In this document: in pieces, positions 40,931 to 49,637 of the stretch
Layout: every line of letters begins with the position of its first letter
How positions within the stretch are numbered: position 1 is the stretch's first letter
NCBI GenBank assembly: GCA_045580165.1
Contig: JAZNNG010000046.1
Location: 1 to 64,000, forward strand
From: UBA4717 sp045580165
Lineage (GTDB): Bacteria > Bacillota > Clostridia > Oscillospirales > CAG-272
Reading direction: 5' to 3'
Length of the DNA stretch: 64,000 nt
The notes under the pieces: model-generated
What the model was told of the DNA's origin: nothing
Database searches by the model: none
The model's input: the letters and a program-made list of their open reading frames with translations, nothing else
Made by a program: the position numbers and the translations under genes

Positions 40931-41809
40931 TCAAGCCTTGCGAGAGGGAAGCTCGCTGACAAACGCCGCGCCGAGAATAAGCAGCGCGCCGACAATAGCC
41001 GCAGGGGTGATGGGCTCGCGCAAGAAAAGCGCGGAGAGGATTATCGCGGTAACGGGGTCGATGTAACTCATAATGGCGATAGTCTGTGCTCTGAGATTTC
41101 CCATAGAGCCGAAGTAGAGGAAATAAGCAATGCCCGTGTGTACTACGGCTACAATGCCGAGTAAGACGGCTCCTCTTGTGTCGAGCGTGAGCTCGGTAAC
41201 TTCTTGTGTTAAGAGTATGTATGGAAAAATTGTGATCGCGGCAGAGAAGAGCTGGATAACAGTCTTTGTGTAAGAATCAATACCGCCGAGCTTTTTGTTG
41301 ATGAGAACGATAGAGGAGTATACGAACGCCGCGCCGAGTCCGAGGAGAACGCCGCGAAGCTCCGAGATGGATGTGATACCCGACTCGGTAATACCCGAAA
41401 CGAACACCATACCGACAAGAGCGAGAGCAACACAGATGCCGCGGCGAAGATTTATGCGTTCCTTAAAAAGAAAAGCGGACGCTATGATAACGAAGGTCGG
41501 CTCCATATAGTAACAAAGGGTAGATACCGCCACCGTTGTGTAGTTGTAGGATTCGAACAGAAGTATCCAGTTAATGCCGATAAGCGCGCCCGAAATAAAG
41601 ATGGGAATAAGACGTCCGCGCGCACCCGAAAAGGAGAGCTTTTTGCGCGAAACGAGGGCGATAACAAGAAGAAAAATCGTACCGATGACACCGCGCACGA
41701 ACGCGATAACGCTTGACGGCAGAGGTATGTATTTAACGAAGATACCGATGGTGCCGAAAATGAGCATAGACGATATCAGCTTAATTTTAGATACTGATGA
41801 AGGTGACAT
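40931..41809 (-). CDS. EamA family (drug/metabolite) transporter
   Basis: The 292-residue integral membrane protein has two EamA repeats of five helices each; GIFVKYIPLPSSVIAFVRGVIG marks helix 2 of the first half (shown over residues 22-43), and the second half ends with YIDPVTAIILSALFLREPI, the typical family motif. Such proteins export amino acids, nucleotide sugars or drugs; no substrate can be inferred. AAAGGA precedes the ATG by 9 bases. Confidence 0.88.
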   Translation of the reverse strand: MSPSSVSKIKLISSMLIFGTIGIFVKYIPLPSSVIAFVRGVIGTIFLLVIALVSRKKLSFSGARGRLIPIFISGALIGINWILLFESYNYTTVAVSTLCYYMEPTFVIIASAFLFKERINLRRGICVALALVGMVFVSGITESGITSISELRGVLLGLGAAFVYSSIVLINKKLGGIDSYTKTVIQLFSAAITIFPYILLTQEVTELTLDTRGAVLLGIVAVVHTGIAYFLYFGSMGNLRAQTIAIMSYIDPVTAIILSALFLREPITPAAIVGALLILGAAFVSELPSRKA

Positions 41810-41919
41810 AATTTTTATCCTTTTAGAAATAATAAGAGCAGATACTTATAGAATTGTAGCACAATAAGCTGATTATTGCAAGAGCCGACAAAAAAGATAT
41901 AAAAATATGAAAAAAAGTA

Positions 41920-41948
41920 TTGACAAACAAAAAAATGTTTAGTATAAT
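41920..41948 (+). promoter_or_regulatory. Promoter of the tRNA-Leu/tRNA-Ser unit
   Basis: TTGACA (41920-41925), 17 bases, TATAAT (41943-41948), perfect consensus, 17 bases before the tRNA. Confidence 0.88.
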
Positions 41949-41964
41949 GAAAAGGCTGTTTTAT

Positions 41965-42048
41965 GCGGAAGTGGCGGAACTGGCAGACGCGCACGTTTGA
42001 GGGGCGTGTGGTTTTACCATACGGGTTCAAGTCCCGTCTTCCGCACCA
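41965..42048 (+). tRNA. tRNA-Leu (GAG)
   Basis: 84 bases with encoded CCA. Acceptor GCGGAAG pairs with CTTCCGC, the anticodon loop is TTTGAGG (anticodon GAG), a long variable arm follows (GTGTGGTTTTACCATAC) and the T-loop is TTCAAGT. Confidence 0.95.
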
Positions 42049-42055
42049 ACAGTTT

Positions 42056-42146
42056 GGAGAAGTCGCGTAGCTGGTCGAGCGCGCACGATTGGAAATCGTG
42101 TAACCCTTAACGGGGTTCGAGAGTTCGAATCTCTCCTTCTCCGCCA
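42056..42146 (+). tRNA. tRNA-Ser (GGA)
   Basis: 91 bases with encoded CCA. Acceptor GGAGAAG pairs with CTTCTCC, the anticodon loop is TTGGAAA (anticodon GGA), the long variable arm is AACCCTTAACGGGGTT and the T-loop TTCGAAT. It is co-transcribed with tRNA-Leu 7 bases upstream. Its 3' tail is duplicated at 42357-42381. Open frames on the opposite strand here are artefacts. Confidence 0.95.
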
Positions 42147-42149
42147 CGA

Positions 42150-42177
42150 AAAAAAGGCACCCGCTTAGGTGCCTTTT
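42150..42177 (+). terminator. Terminator of the tRNA unit
   Basis: AAAAAAGGCACC and GGTGCCTTTTTT pair around CGCTTA, directly after the tRNA-Ser CCA. Confidence 0.92.
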
Positions 42178-42182
42178 TTCGT

Positions 42183-42390
42183 GGCTTTGAAAAGATTCGA
42201 ACTTGAGAACCCGAAGGGTGAGAGAGGGAGCGGACAGGAGCGCCGCCGGTGGCGGAAGAAGCGAGTGGGAGCGAGAGACAAAACAAGGAGAATTGCGCCG
42301 AGGTAGGCGCAAGGCGACTATGTTTTGTCAGTGCAAGCGGCGAAGCCGCGCGAAAAAATCTCTCCTTCTCCGCCACGAAAAGATTCGAAC
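42183..42390 (+). repeat. GC-rich non-coding element ending in a copy of the tRNA-Ser 3' end
   Basis: After the tRNA terminator come GAAAAGATTCGAAC (42187-42200), about 150 bases of GC-rich sequence with several short inverted repeats (GCGCCGCCGGTGGCGG, TTGCGCCGAGGTAGGCGCAA, GCGGCGAAGCCGC), and then a 25-bp exact copy of 42128-42152 at 42357-42381, followed by a second GATTCGAAC. The 25-bp copy spans the end of the T-loop, acceptor 3' strand, CCA and flank. No open frame with a ribosome binding site is present. The layout matches that beside tRNA-Arg at 826-971. Confidence 0.7.
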
Positions 42391-42441
42391 AGCGCGGTTT
42401 GCCGCCAAAATCCGCTAAAAGCAAGGACTCTATCAGATTCT

Positions 42442-44061
42442 TTATTCGGGCAATTTGTCACAGAACATCAGAAGATTTGATGTTACTTTCTCTGCATCTG
42501 TTAACTGATGGAACGTGCCGTTTTCGTAAAGGATATCCATAACCATAAGTGCAACTTCTCTGTCAACAAATCCGACAACGCTCCAATGCATTACATAATC
42601 TCGCATCTGCGGTGGATAATCATTTGAGATAAGCATTGCTTCTTCAAGCCCATAATTGGCGAACATTTGCTTGAACTCTTCGCCAAGAGACGGTATCCTT
42701 TTGAAAAACTCATCAGGATCATCGCGTATAATCATAATGTTTATTTTGTTGTCATCTGTCAAAAATTCACGTTGTCTGAGACGGTCAAACTTCTCCTTGT
42801 TAGCAGGGGAGTCGTCTATTGTACCTGTCAATAATTCATATAAATATTCGTAATCACACGCAAGATTATTTTTCCATTTGCCCTTACGGGAGGAATAGCG
42901 TGTGTCTATTGACCATGAATATACACACGGGTATTTTTCAGACCAACGATTCATATTACCGACAGCCCAATACGACGGATATGATTGAGGTGGAACGTAA
43001 TCCGGATCGCTGGGGGTTGCAGGAATATCAACCGAAGCCGTGTATTTTCCGCCGTCTAAGGTCTTGATTTCATATTTCGAAAGGTCTGTTTCAAGTTCAA
43101 TGGTACATTTATTTGAGATTGCATAGAATATTACAGCTGCTTCGAACAGTTCTTTGTTTTCGCTGGGGATATATACATCCTCAAAATCTTTAACTGCTTT
43201 TCTTACTATCGGTACATATTCACGTGTCAATATCTTGGCGATCTCCATTTTCTTTTCCTTTTGCTTGTTTTCGCGTTCAAGTGAATACGTTTCGGGATTG
43301 AAATGTACATACGTTGTAAAACGATCTGCGCTTTTTCTCACCAAAAAACCGTTGTTTTCAAGCTCCCTGACTGCATCCTCAATATAAACCGGTGTTACTC
43401 CCAATTCCTGTGCAATCTCTATTATAGTTTTAGGGGAATGATAAACACTGTACACAATATTAAGGTTCAACTTATTATTTAAATAATACTCCGGTCCTCC
43501 GTTTCGGCCGGGATTTCCGCAGTGACCAATACCAAGTGCTTCTATAGGCTTTATGCCAAGATTTCCAATTTTTCTTTCCATTGTAAAACCCTCCTTTAAT
43601 TCATTACGAGCTTTGTTAAGATGCCATTTAACTGTCCCTTCGGGGATATCCATTTCTTTGGCAATTTGAGAAATAGATTTGCTTTCGTAATAAAATGAAT
43701 AAATGATTTTACGCCTTGTTTGCGTTAGAAAAGCGATTTCACGCCGCAACAAATCAAGTTCTTCGTTGGGAGATTCGTCTAATATCGGAGTATAGTCGGG
43801 AATATCCATTCCATCTATCGAAACTCCTTCTGACTTTTTCTTAGAGGAAACGAATTTCGAGTAAACGTGCTCGGAAATTCTCCAAACGTATCCGTCTATG
43901 TTGTATATCTCCTTTGCCGAAAGCAACGACAAATAAACCTCTGCAACAATATCGGAACTTAGTTCCTCTGCTTCCTCGTAAGAGAAGGACTTTTTTACCG
44001 CAAAGCCGTAAATTTTAGGCAGATATTTGATTATCAATTCATCTGCTTTTTGCTTTTTCAT
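42442..44061 (-). CDS. Sigma-70 family (ECF-like) sigma factor with large C-terminal extension
   Basis: Residues 1 to about 160 are a compact sigma factor: region 2 near 10-75 (KKSFSYEEAEELSSDIVAEV) and region 4 near 105-155 (TRRKIIYSFYYESKSISQIA, then MDIPEGTVKWHLNKAR). Residues about 195-250 look like a second winged helix (IIEIAQELGVTPVYIEDAV). The remaining 290 residues are unknown, acidic and aromatic, with no membrane segment. The total of 539 residues is three times a normal ECF factor. It has a promoter at 44159-44131, AT-rich base use, and sits beside the tRNA-Ser tail copy, so it may be acquired. Confidence 0.8.
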   Translation of the reverse strand: MKKQKADELIIKYLPKIYGFAVKKSFSYEEAEELSSDIVAEVYLSLLSAKEIYNIDGYVWRISEHVYSKFVSSKKKSEGVSIDGMDIPDYTPILDESPNEELDLLRREIAFLTQTRRKIIYSFYYESKSISQIAKEMDIPEGTVKWHLNKARNELKEGFTMERKIGNLGIKPIEALGIGHCGNPGRNGGPEYYLNNKLNLNIVYSVYHSPKTIIEIAQELGVTPVYIEDAVRELENNGFLVRKSADRFTTYVHFNPETYSLERENKQKEKKMEIAKILTREYVPIVRKAVKDFEDVYIPSENKELFEAAVIFYAISNKCTIELETDLSKYEIKTLDGGKYTASVDIPATPSDPDYVPPQSYPSYWAVGNMNRWSEKYPCVYSWSIDTRYSSRKGKWKNNLACDYEYLYELLTGTIDDSPANKEKFDRLRQREFLTDDNKINIMIIRDDPDEFFKRIPSLGEEFKQMFANYGLEEAMLISNDYPPQMRDYVMHWSVVGFVDREVALMVMDILYENGTFHQLTDAEKVTSNLLMFCDKLPE

Positions 44062-44130
44062 TTTAGTTACCTCGGTACTGTTTGTCTATATAGTGGAAAG
44101 GAATGAAAAAAGGTTGGTGCTTTTCAAAAA

Positions 44131-44159
44131 ATTATAGCACAATGGTTTGAAAATGTCCA
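44131..44159 (-). promoter_or_regulatory. Promoter of the sigma factor gene
   Basis: Minus strand TGGACA (44159-44154), 17 bases, TATAAT (44136-44131). The rest of the gap up to 44400 shows nothing else I can support. Confidence 0.65.
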
Positions 44160-44414
44160 TCTTTCGTATTAAGAGCTCAACCTATATTATAAAATTCTCT
44201 CCAAATGGTTAAATATATTGGCTCATAATAAAAAGCTTGCTTTGAAAGAGTTTGGTTAGTTTCTTTCCACCGCTATTGTAGTAACTATCCTAGAGAGCTT
44301 TTTGGATAAACGGGTTTGGATTGATTTTGTGTTTTCAGTCAGTATGTTCTACTCTCACAAAGCTCAATGTTATCGCACATTTATTCACATTTTTGCAAAA
44401 ATATTCAAAAAATA

Positions 44415-44444
44415 TTGATTTTTATACCGCATTTGTGATATAAT
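44415..44444 (+). promoter_or_regulatory. Promoter of the symporter gene
   Basis: TTGATT (44415-44420), 18 bases, TATAAT (44439-44444), about 100 bases upstream of the start codon. The leader contains a short dyad ATACCGATTATAGGTAT. Confidence 0.6.
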
Positions 44445-44541
44445 AAAAAATAACTTATACCGATTATAGGTATAGAAATTGGAAAATGCGGCGTTTGTAC
44501 CCATATCAAGCAAAGGCGTGTTTTTCACAGGAGGTTTTTAT

Positions 44542-46107
44542 ATGAACGGAAATACTTTACAGATACTGATAGCGATGGTCATTTATATGACTGCCGTTAT
44601 ACTTATCGGTGTCTTTTATGCAAAGAGAGCAAACAAGAGCTCCGAGGAATATTACCTCGGCGGACGTTCGCTCGGACCTTGGGTCACCGCAATGAGCGCG
44701 GAAGCATCTGATATGAGTGGATGGCTTCTTATGGGACTTCCCGGTGTTGCCTACTGGTGCGGTCTTGCCGACGCGGCTTGGACGTCTATCGGTCTTGCTA
44801 TCGGTACATACTTCAACTGGCTTATAGTTTCAAAGAGACTTCGCAGATACAGTGTAAGAGCCAACAACTCTATCACGCTTCCCGAATTCTTCTCCAACAG
44901 ATTCCGCGAAAAGAAGAAGCTCATTATGTTTATCGCGGCTGCTTTCATTCTCGTGTTCTTTACGGTTTACGCAGCAAGTTGCTTCGTAACCTGCGGTAAG
45001 CTTTTCTCGACTCTGTTCGGAATGTCGTATCAGTCAATGATGATAGTCGGAGCTATATTCGTGCTTGTATACACTATTCTTGGTGGCTTCCTTGCCGAGA
45101 GCGTTTCGGACTTTATGCAGGCTATCGTTATGATAATTGCTCTTACTGTAATCGTAATAATGAGCACCATAAGCGCAGGCGGTATCGGCGCGGTTATCGA
45201 AAACGCAAAGGCTATTCCCGGATTCCTTGATTTCTTCGGTATTGCAACCCCTGTTCTTGAAGAGGGTGCACAGGTCGTCGAAGCGGGCAAGCCTGTATTC
45301 GGCGAAGCTTCAACATACGGTCTTCTCACTATCTGCTCAACAATGGCTTGGGGCCTCGGCTACTTCGGTATGCCTCAGGTACTCCTTCGCTTTATGGCTA
45401 TCCGTAAGGAAGAGGAGCTTAAGCGCTCACGCAGAATCGCAATGGTATGGGTGGTTATCTCCCTTGCGGTTGCAGTATTTATCGGTATAGTCGGACGTCA
45501 GCTCTTCCCCGTAGAGCACCTTACAAAGTCCTCGGCTGAAAACATCTTCATTACTCTTGCAACAAGCTCGCTTCCCGCAATTCTCGCAGGCTTCGTTATG
45601 GCAGGTATCCTTGCCGCAACAATAAGCTCGTCCGACTCCTATCTTCTTATCGCGGCTTCCGCGTTCTCGAAGAATATCTTCCAGGGTATTTTCAATAAGA
45701 AGGCAAGCGACAAGCAGGTAATGTGGGTGTCCCGTATTACGCTTCTCGTTCTTGCGCTTATCGGTATCGTTATCGCGCTTGACGAAAACAGCGTAATCTT
45801 CCAGATAGTTTCTTTTGCTTGGGCAGGCTTCGGTGCAACGTTCGGCCCGATAATGCTCTTCTCGCTCTTCTGGAAGCGTACGACCAGAGCAGGTGCTATC
45901 GCAGGTATGGTAAGCGGCGGCGCAATGGTATTCATCTGGAAGCTTGTAATAAGCAAGCTTGGCGGTGTGTTCGCAATCTACGAGCTTCTCCCCGCATTCA
46001 TCATTTCGTGCATCTTCATAGTTGTCGTATCGCTTCTCACAAAGGCTCCCTCCAAGGAAATCCTTGAAGACTTTGAAGCAGTACGCACAGGCAAGGTTGA
46101 AGCATAA
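44542..46107 (+). CDS. putP: Sodium/proline symporter family protein
   Basis: The 521-residue membrane protein is a sodium:solute symporter with about 13 helices. SSEEYYLGGRSLGPWVTAMS (about 32-51), ASDMSGWLLMGLPG near 55, the long substrate-sodium helix with GTYFNWLIVSKRLR, and SSSDSYLLIAASAFSKN near 360 are hallmarks of PutP. Proline is the best-known substrate of this subgroup. ATG 44542 has AGGAGG 7 bases upstream; an earlier frame from 44479 has no site. It stands alone between its promoter and a terminator. Confidence 0.9.
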   Translation: MNGNTLQILIAMVIYMTAVILIGVFYAKRANKSSEEYYLGGRSLGPWVTAMSAEASDMSGWLLMGLPGVAYWCGLADAAWTSIGLAIGTYFNWLIVSKRLRRYSVRANNSITLPEFFSNRFREKKKLIMFIAAAFILVFFTVYAASCFVTCGKLFSTLFGMSYQSMMIVGAIFVLVYTILGGFLAESVSDFMQAIVMIIALTVIVIMSTISAGGIGAVIENAKAIPGFLDFFGIATPVLEEGAQVVEAGKPVFGEASTYGLLTICSTMAWGLGYFGMPQVLLRFMAIRKEEELKRSRRIAMVWVVISLAVAVFIGIVGRQLFPVEHLTKSSAENIFITLATSSLPAILAGFVMAGILAATISSSDSYLLIAASAFSKNIFQGIFNKKASDKQVMWVSRITLLVLALIGIVIALDENSVIFQIVSFAWAGFGATFGPIMLFSLFWKRTTRAGAIAGMVSGGAMVFIWKLVISKLGGVFAIYELLPAFIISCIFIVVVSLLTKAPSKEILEDFEAVRTGKVEA

Positions 46108-46118
46108 AAGAATAATTA

Positions 46119-46150
46119 AAAGACCGCAGAGGAAGCTCTGCGGTCTTTTT
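46119..46150 (+). terminator. Terminator of putP
   Basis: AAAAGACCGCAGA and TCTGCGGTCTTTTTT pair around GGAAGC. Confidence 0.92.
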
Positions 46151-46167
46151 TGCATATACAGACAAAA

Positions 46168-46262
46168 GGGTATGGGTTGAGATTTAAACTACCACAATAC
46201 CTCACGCGCGTATGGAAGTTTTTGTGCCACTTTTTTCAAAAAGTGGCAAAGCACCGTAAAAA
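46168..46262. repeat. Intergenic repeat, single reversed copy
   Basis: GGGTATGGGTTGAGATTT, then CACGCGCGTATGGAAGTTTTTG, then the hairpin GTGCCACTTTTTTC-AAAAAGTGGC. This is the reverse complement order of the units at 59281-59760, with sequence drift. A terminator-like hairpin (GGCACGCC-TTTGGGTGC) follows next to the metA stop. Confidence 0.65.
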
Positions 46263-46285
46263 AGGCACGCCTTTGGGTGCTTTTT

Positions 46286-47203
46286 TTACTTTATATCGTT
46301 AAGATCGTACGGTGTTGTCTGATAGAGGAAGTAGTTTATCCAGTTGGAGTAGAGAAGGTTTGCGTGCGAGCGCCAGGTTACCAGCGGCTCCTTCGTGTCG
46401 TCATCATTCGGGAAGTAGTTTTTCGGAATCTCTATCTCACGGCCGAGGTCGCGGTCACGCACGTATTCCTTTCTGAGAGTGCCTGCATCGTACTCTGAAT
46501 GACCCGTGATGAATATCTGCTTTCCGTTGTCGTTTGAAACGGCGTACACTCCCGCCTCGTCCGAGAGGGCGAGGATCTTGAGCTCGGGAACCTTTCTTAT
46601 GTCCTCCTCAAGCACGGTGGTGTGGCGCGAGTGGGGAACCATAAACACCTCGTCAGCGCCGCGGAAGAGTATCGAGCCCGTGTGCACCACCTTGTGCGGG
46701 AAGATACCGAACATTTTCTTGTCAAGCGGATACTTTTTGATGCCGTAGTGGTAGTAAAGACCTGCCTGCGCACCCCAACAGATGTGGAAGGTGCTGTGAA
46801 CGTGCGACTTTGACCACTCCATTATCTCGCAAAGCTCATCCCAGTATTCGACATCTTCAAACTCAAGCTGCTCAACGGGGGCGCCCGTGATTATCATTCC
46901 GTCAAAATTCTGCGACTTTACGTCGTCGAAATACTTGTAGAACGAGAGAAGATGCTCTGCAGGGGTGTTCTTTGACTTGTGCGTGCGCGTGTGAATAAGC
47001 TCTATCTCTACCTGAAGCGGAGTGTTACTGAGCAAGCGCACGAGCTGAGTTTCGGTGTCGATTTTTGTCGGCATAAGGTTGAGAATGAGTATTCTCAAGG
47101 GACGGATGTCCTGACCCGATGCTCTTGTTTCGGTCATAACGAATATGTTTTCGTCGGTTAAGGTTTTATATGCCGGAAGCTCGTTTGGTATCTTTATGGG
47201 CAT
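46286..47203 (-). CDS. metA: Homoserine O-acetyltransferase (MetA family)
   Basis: MetA acylates homoserine in methionine synthesis. The 305-residue protein has catalytic C142 (FHICWGAQAG), the histidine of TGHSEYD near 232 and its glutamate partner. Residue 111 is glutamate (TGAPVEQ); in the family Glu at this place goes with acetyl-CoA use and Gly with succinyl-CoA, so this should be an acetyltransferase. That matches the neighbouring MetY, which needs O-acetylhomoserine. ACGGAG precedes the ATG. It is the second gene of the T-box-controlled operon, 32 bases after metY. Confidence 0.93.
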   Translation of the reverse strand: MPIKIPNELPAYKTLTDENIFVMTETRASGQDIRPLRILILNLMPTKIDTETQLVRLLSNTPLQVEIELIHTRTHKSKNTPAEHLLSFYKYFDDVKSQNFDGMIITGAPVEQLEFEDVEYWDELCEIMEWSKSHVHSTFHICWGAQAGLYYHYGIKKYPLDKKMFGIFPHKVVHTGSILFRGADEVFMVPHSRHTTVLEEDIRKVPELKILALSDEAGVYAVSNDNGKQIFITGHSEYDAGTLRKEYVRDRDLGREIEIPKNYFPNDDDTKEPLVTWRSHANLLYSNWINYFLYQTTPYDLNDIK

Positions 47204-47235
47204 ATTTTTCTCCGTTCTGCCGCGAAGACGGCGGA

Positions 47236-48519
47236 TTAGTCTATTGAATCAAGGGCGTTTGCGATGTCGCCGATAAGGTCGTCTGCGTTCTCAAGTCCGA
47301 ACGACATACGAATGAGGTCGGGACCGACACCTGCGGCTCTGAGCTCGTCGTCGTTCATCTGTCTGTGGGTAGCGCTTGCAGGATGCAAGCAGCAGCTTCT
47401 CGCGTCGGCAACGTGTGTTTCGATTGCGATGAGCTTAAGCTCCTTCATAAACCTTTCAGCCGCCTTGCGTCCGCCCTTCACACCGAAGCTTACAACGCCG
47501 CACGAGCCGTTCGGAAGATACTTCTTCGCAAGCTCGTGGTTTCTGTCGGATTCGAGGTCGGCGTAGGTTACCCACGCAACCTTTTCGTGTGCTTCAAGGA
47601 ATTTTGCGATCTTGAGCGCGGTCTCACAATGACGCTTCATTCTGAGGTGGAGGCTTTCAAGACCGAGGTTTATATAGAACGCGCTCTGAGGCGACTGCGT
47701 GCATCCGAAGTCACGCATAAGCTGCGCTGTTGCCTTTGTTATAAACGCGCCTGCAAGACCGAAGCGCTCGGTGTAGGTAACGCCGTGATAGCTATCGTCG
47801 GGAGTGCAGAGACCGGGGAACTTGTCGGGGTACTTGGTCCAGTCAAACTTACCGCCGTCAACGATGCAGCCGCCGACAGTCGAGCCGTGACCGTCTATGT
47901 ACTTTGTTGTGGAGTGGGTAACGATGTCAGCGCCCCACTCGATAGGACGGCAGTTGATTGGGGTTGCAAAGGTGTTGTCGATGATAAGCGGAACGCCGTG
48001 CGCGTGAGCAACGTTCGCAAAAAGCTCAATGTCAAGTACAGAGAGCGCGGGGTTAGCGATGGTCTCGCCGAACACCGCCTTGGTGTTGGGCTTGAACGCC
48101 GCGTTAAGCTCGTCCTCTGTTGCGTAGGGGGATACGAAGGTAAAGTCGATACCCATCTTCTTCATTGTAACGGCGAAGAGGTTATAGGTGCCGCCGTAAA
48201 TTGCGGACGAGCATACAACGTGGTCGCCGCAGTTTGCGATGTTGAATATTGCGAACATATTAGCCGCCTGACCGGACGAGGTGAGCATAGCGGCAGTACC
48301 GCCCTCAAGCTCGCATATCTTTGCCGCAACGTAGTCGCAGGTGGGATTCTGCAGGCGCGAATAGAAGTATCCGCTTGCCTCAAGGTCGAAGAGCTTGCCC
48401 ATATCCTCGCTCGTATCGTATTTGAAGGTCGTGCTCTGAATTATCGGTATCTGACGGGGCTCGCCGTTATGGGGAGTATATCCGCCCTGTATGCATTTGG
48501 TTTCGATGTTTGTACTCAT
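47236..48519 (-). CDS. metY: O-acetylhomoserine sulfhydrylase
   Basis: MetY joins O-acetylhomoserine with sulfide to give homocysteine. The 427-residue PLP enzyme of the Cys/Met metabolism family has SSGQAANMFAIFN near 80 (cofactor phosphate contact), the aspartate in IIDNTFATP near 185 and the PLP lysine in VTHSTTKYIDGHG near 207. Its N-terminus, TKCIQGGYTPHNGEPRQIPI, is typical of the long MetY type. AGGAGG-like GGAGGA lies before the ATG. A T-box leader with its own promoter precedes it. Confidence 0.94.
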   Translation of the reverse strand: MSTNIETKCIQGGYTPHNGEPRQIPIIQSTTFKYDTSEDMGKLFDLEASGYFYSRLQNPTCDYVAAKICELEGGTAAMLTSSGQAANMFAIFNIANCGDHVVCSSAIYGGTYNLFAVTMKKMGIDFTFVSPYATEDELNAAFKPNTKAVFGETIANPALSVLDIELFANVAHAHGVPLIIDNTFATPINCRPIEWGADIVTHSTTKYIDGHGSTVGGCIVDGGKFDWTKYPDKFPGLCTPDDSYHGVTYTERFGLAGAFITKATAQLMRDFGCTQSPQSAFYINLGLESLHLRMKRHCETALKIAKFLEAHEKVAWVTYADLESDRNHELAKKYLPNGSCGVVSFGVKGGRKAAERFMKELKLIAIETHVADARSCCLHPASATHRQMNDDELRAAGVGPDLIRMSFGLENADDLIGDIANALDSID

Positions 48520-48529
48520 AAAAATCCTC

Positions 48530-48784
48530 CGAAAAAATAAAACGTCTCAAAGCTCTGCCTTGAGACGAGAATAAACCCGCGGTACCACTCAAATTGCATT
48601 TAAAATGCCGCTTACGGAATCTGACAATTCCCGCCCCTTAACGCGAAGCACACGTAACGCCCTACCCCTTGCGGCTCGAACGCTCGGTTCAAAAGTCATA
48701 GACTTTGATGCCTCTGCCGTAAGCTCGCACCTTCCGCTTACTCTCTGTGGGCGCTGACACCAAGCCCTCTTTATCATAACCTTT
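48530..48784 (-). promoter_or_regulatory. T-box riboswitch upstream of metY-metA
   Basis: On the minus strand the leader contains the stem I block AGAGAGTAAGCGGAAGGTGC, a specifier-loop region near GTCTATGACTTTTGAACC that offers ATG as a methionine codon, and the T-box core GAGTGGTACCGCGGG (TGGTACCGCGGG at 48587-48576). It is followed by a terminator stem, CGTCTCAA/TTGAGACG (48567-48543), and a T-run. Uncharged tRNA-Met should favour the antiterminator and switch on metY-metA. The specifier assignment is my reading, not a computed fold. Confidence 0.92.
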
Positions 48785-48790
48785 TTAATA

Positions 48791-48819
48791 ATTATATCCG
48801 CACGTCCGCGTTTTGTCAA
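48791..48819 (-). promoter_or_regulatory. Promoter of the T-box leader
   Basis: Minus strand TTGACA (48819-48814), 17 bases, TATAAT (48796-48791), both perfect. Confidence 0.9.
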
Positions 48820-48939
48820 GAATTTTTTTAAAAAACTTGAGTTTTGGGGCAAAAAACGCAAAATTCACATATATTGATTGACACCGCTTCGTCGGGTATG
48901 ATAAAATGCTTATAACGAAAAACTATTTTGGACGGAATT

Positions 48940-49626
48940 ATGATAAAAAATCTTTTATTCGACCTTGACGACACTCTGTTTGATTTTCACGCATCCGAAA
49001 AGGAGTCCTTAAAGGACACCCTTTTACATTTCGGTATTGAGCCGACTGATGAAACAGTGGCGCTATATAGCGAGGTCAACCGCGGACAGTGGAAGCTTAT
49101 GGAGCAGGGAAAGACGACTAAGCCGAAGCTCAAGATCGACCGTTACCGCATCTTCTTTGAGAAGATAGGTGCAAATATTGAGGCGTCGCTTGCGGCGGAT
49201 TTCTACGAAAACAGACTGAGCAAAAGCGCTATACTTGTTGACGGAGCCGCAGAGCTTCTTGATGAGCTCCGAGGAAAATACCGCCTCTATCTTATCACAA
49301 ACGGCTTTTCAGTGATACAGAGGGGAAGAATTGCCGCGTCGGGTATAGGCGGATATTTCGACGGCATTTTCGTGTCGGAGGAAATGGGGGCCGATAAGCC
49401 GACAAAAGCTTACTTTGACAAATGCTTTGAGGAAATTGACGGATTTGAAAAATCGGAGTCGCTTATCATCGGCGACAGTCTGACCTCGGACATCAAGGGT
49501 GGAATTGCGGCAGGCGTCAGGACGGTGTGGTACAATCCGAAGGGAGCGTCCGCGGCGGATATAGTGCCCGATTATGAAATACGAACCCTCGCGGAGCTCA
49601 CCGATTTGCTTGAAGGTATCAATTAA
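48940..49626 (+). CDS. HAD superfamily hydrolase, YjjG type
   Basis: The 228-residue phosphatase has motif I DLDDTLFDF (8-16), motif II TNG near 123, the motif III lysine in GADKPTKAYF near 150 and motif IV GDSLTSDIKGG near 178, with a helical cap between I and II. YjjG-type enzymes dephosphorylate nucleoside monophosphates, but substrate overlap is wide. ATG 48940 is preferred to an upstream TTG at 48928. It is followed after 11 bases by gpsA, likely in one transcript. Confidence 0.9.
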   Translation: MIKNLLFDLDDTLFDFHASEKESLKDTLLHFGIEPTDETVALYSEVNRGQWKLMEQGKTTKPKLKIDRYRIFFEKIGANIEASLAADFYENRLSKSAILVDGAAELLDELRGKYRLYLITNGFSVIQRGRIAASGIGGYFDGIFVSEEMGADKPTKAYFDKCFEEIDGFEKSESLIIGDSLTSDIKGGIAAGVRTVWYNPKGASAADIVPDYEIRTLAELTDLLEGIN

Positions 49627-49637
49627 CGGAGATTGTT

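Noticed and set aside
41815..42424. Minus-strand frames over tRNA-Leu and tRNA-Ser (GGEGEIRTLEPR, RRDLNPYG)
   Set aside because: Typical antisense-tRNA artefacts, with no start signals.
48589..48861. 90-codon minus-strand frame
   Set aside because: Lies inside the T-box leader, which explains its conservation.
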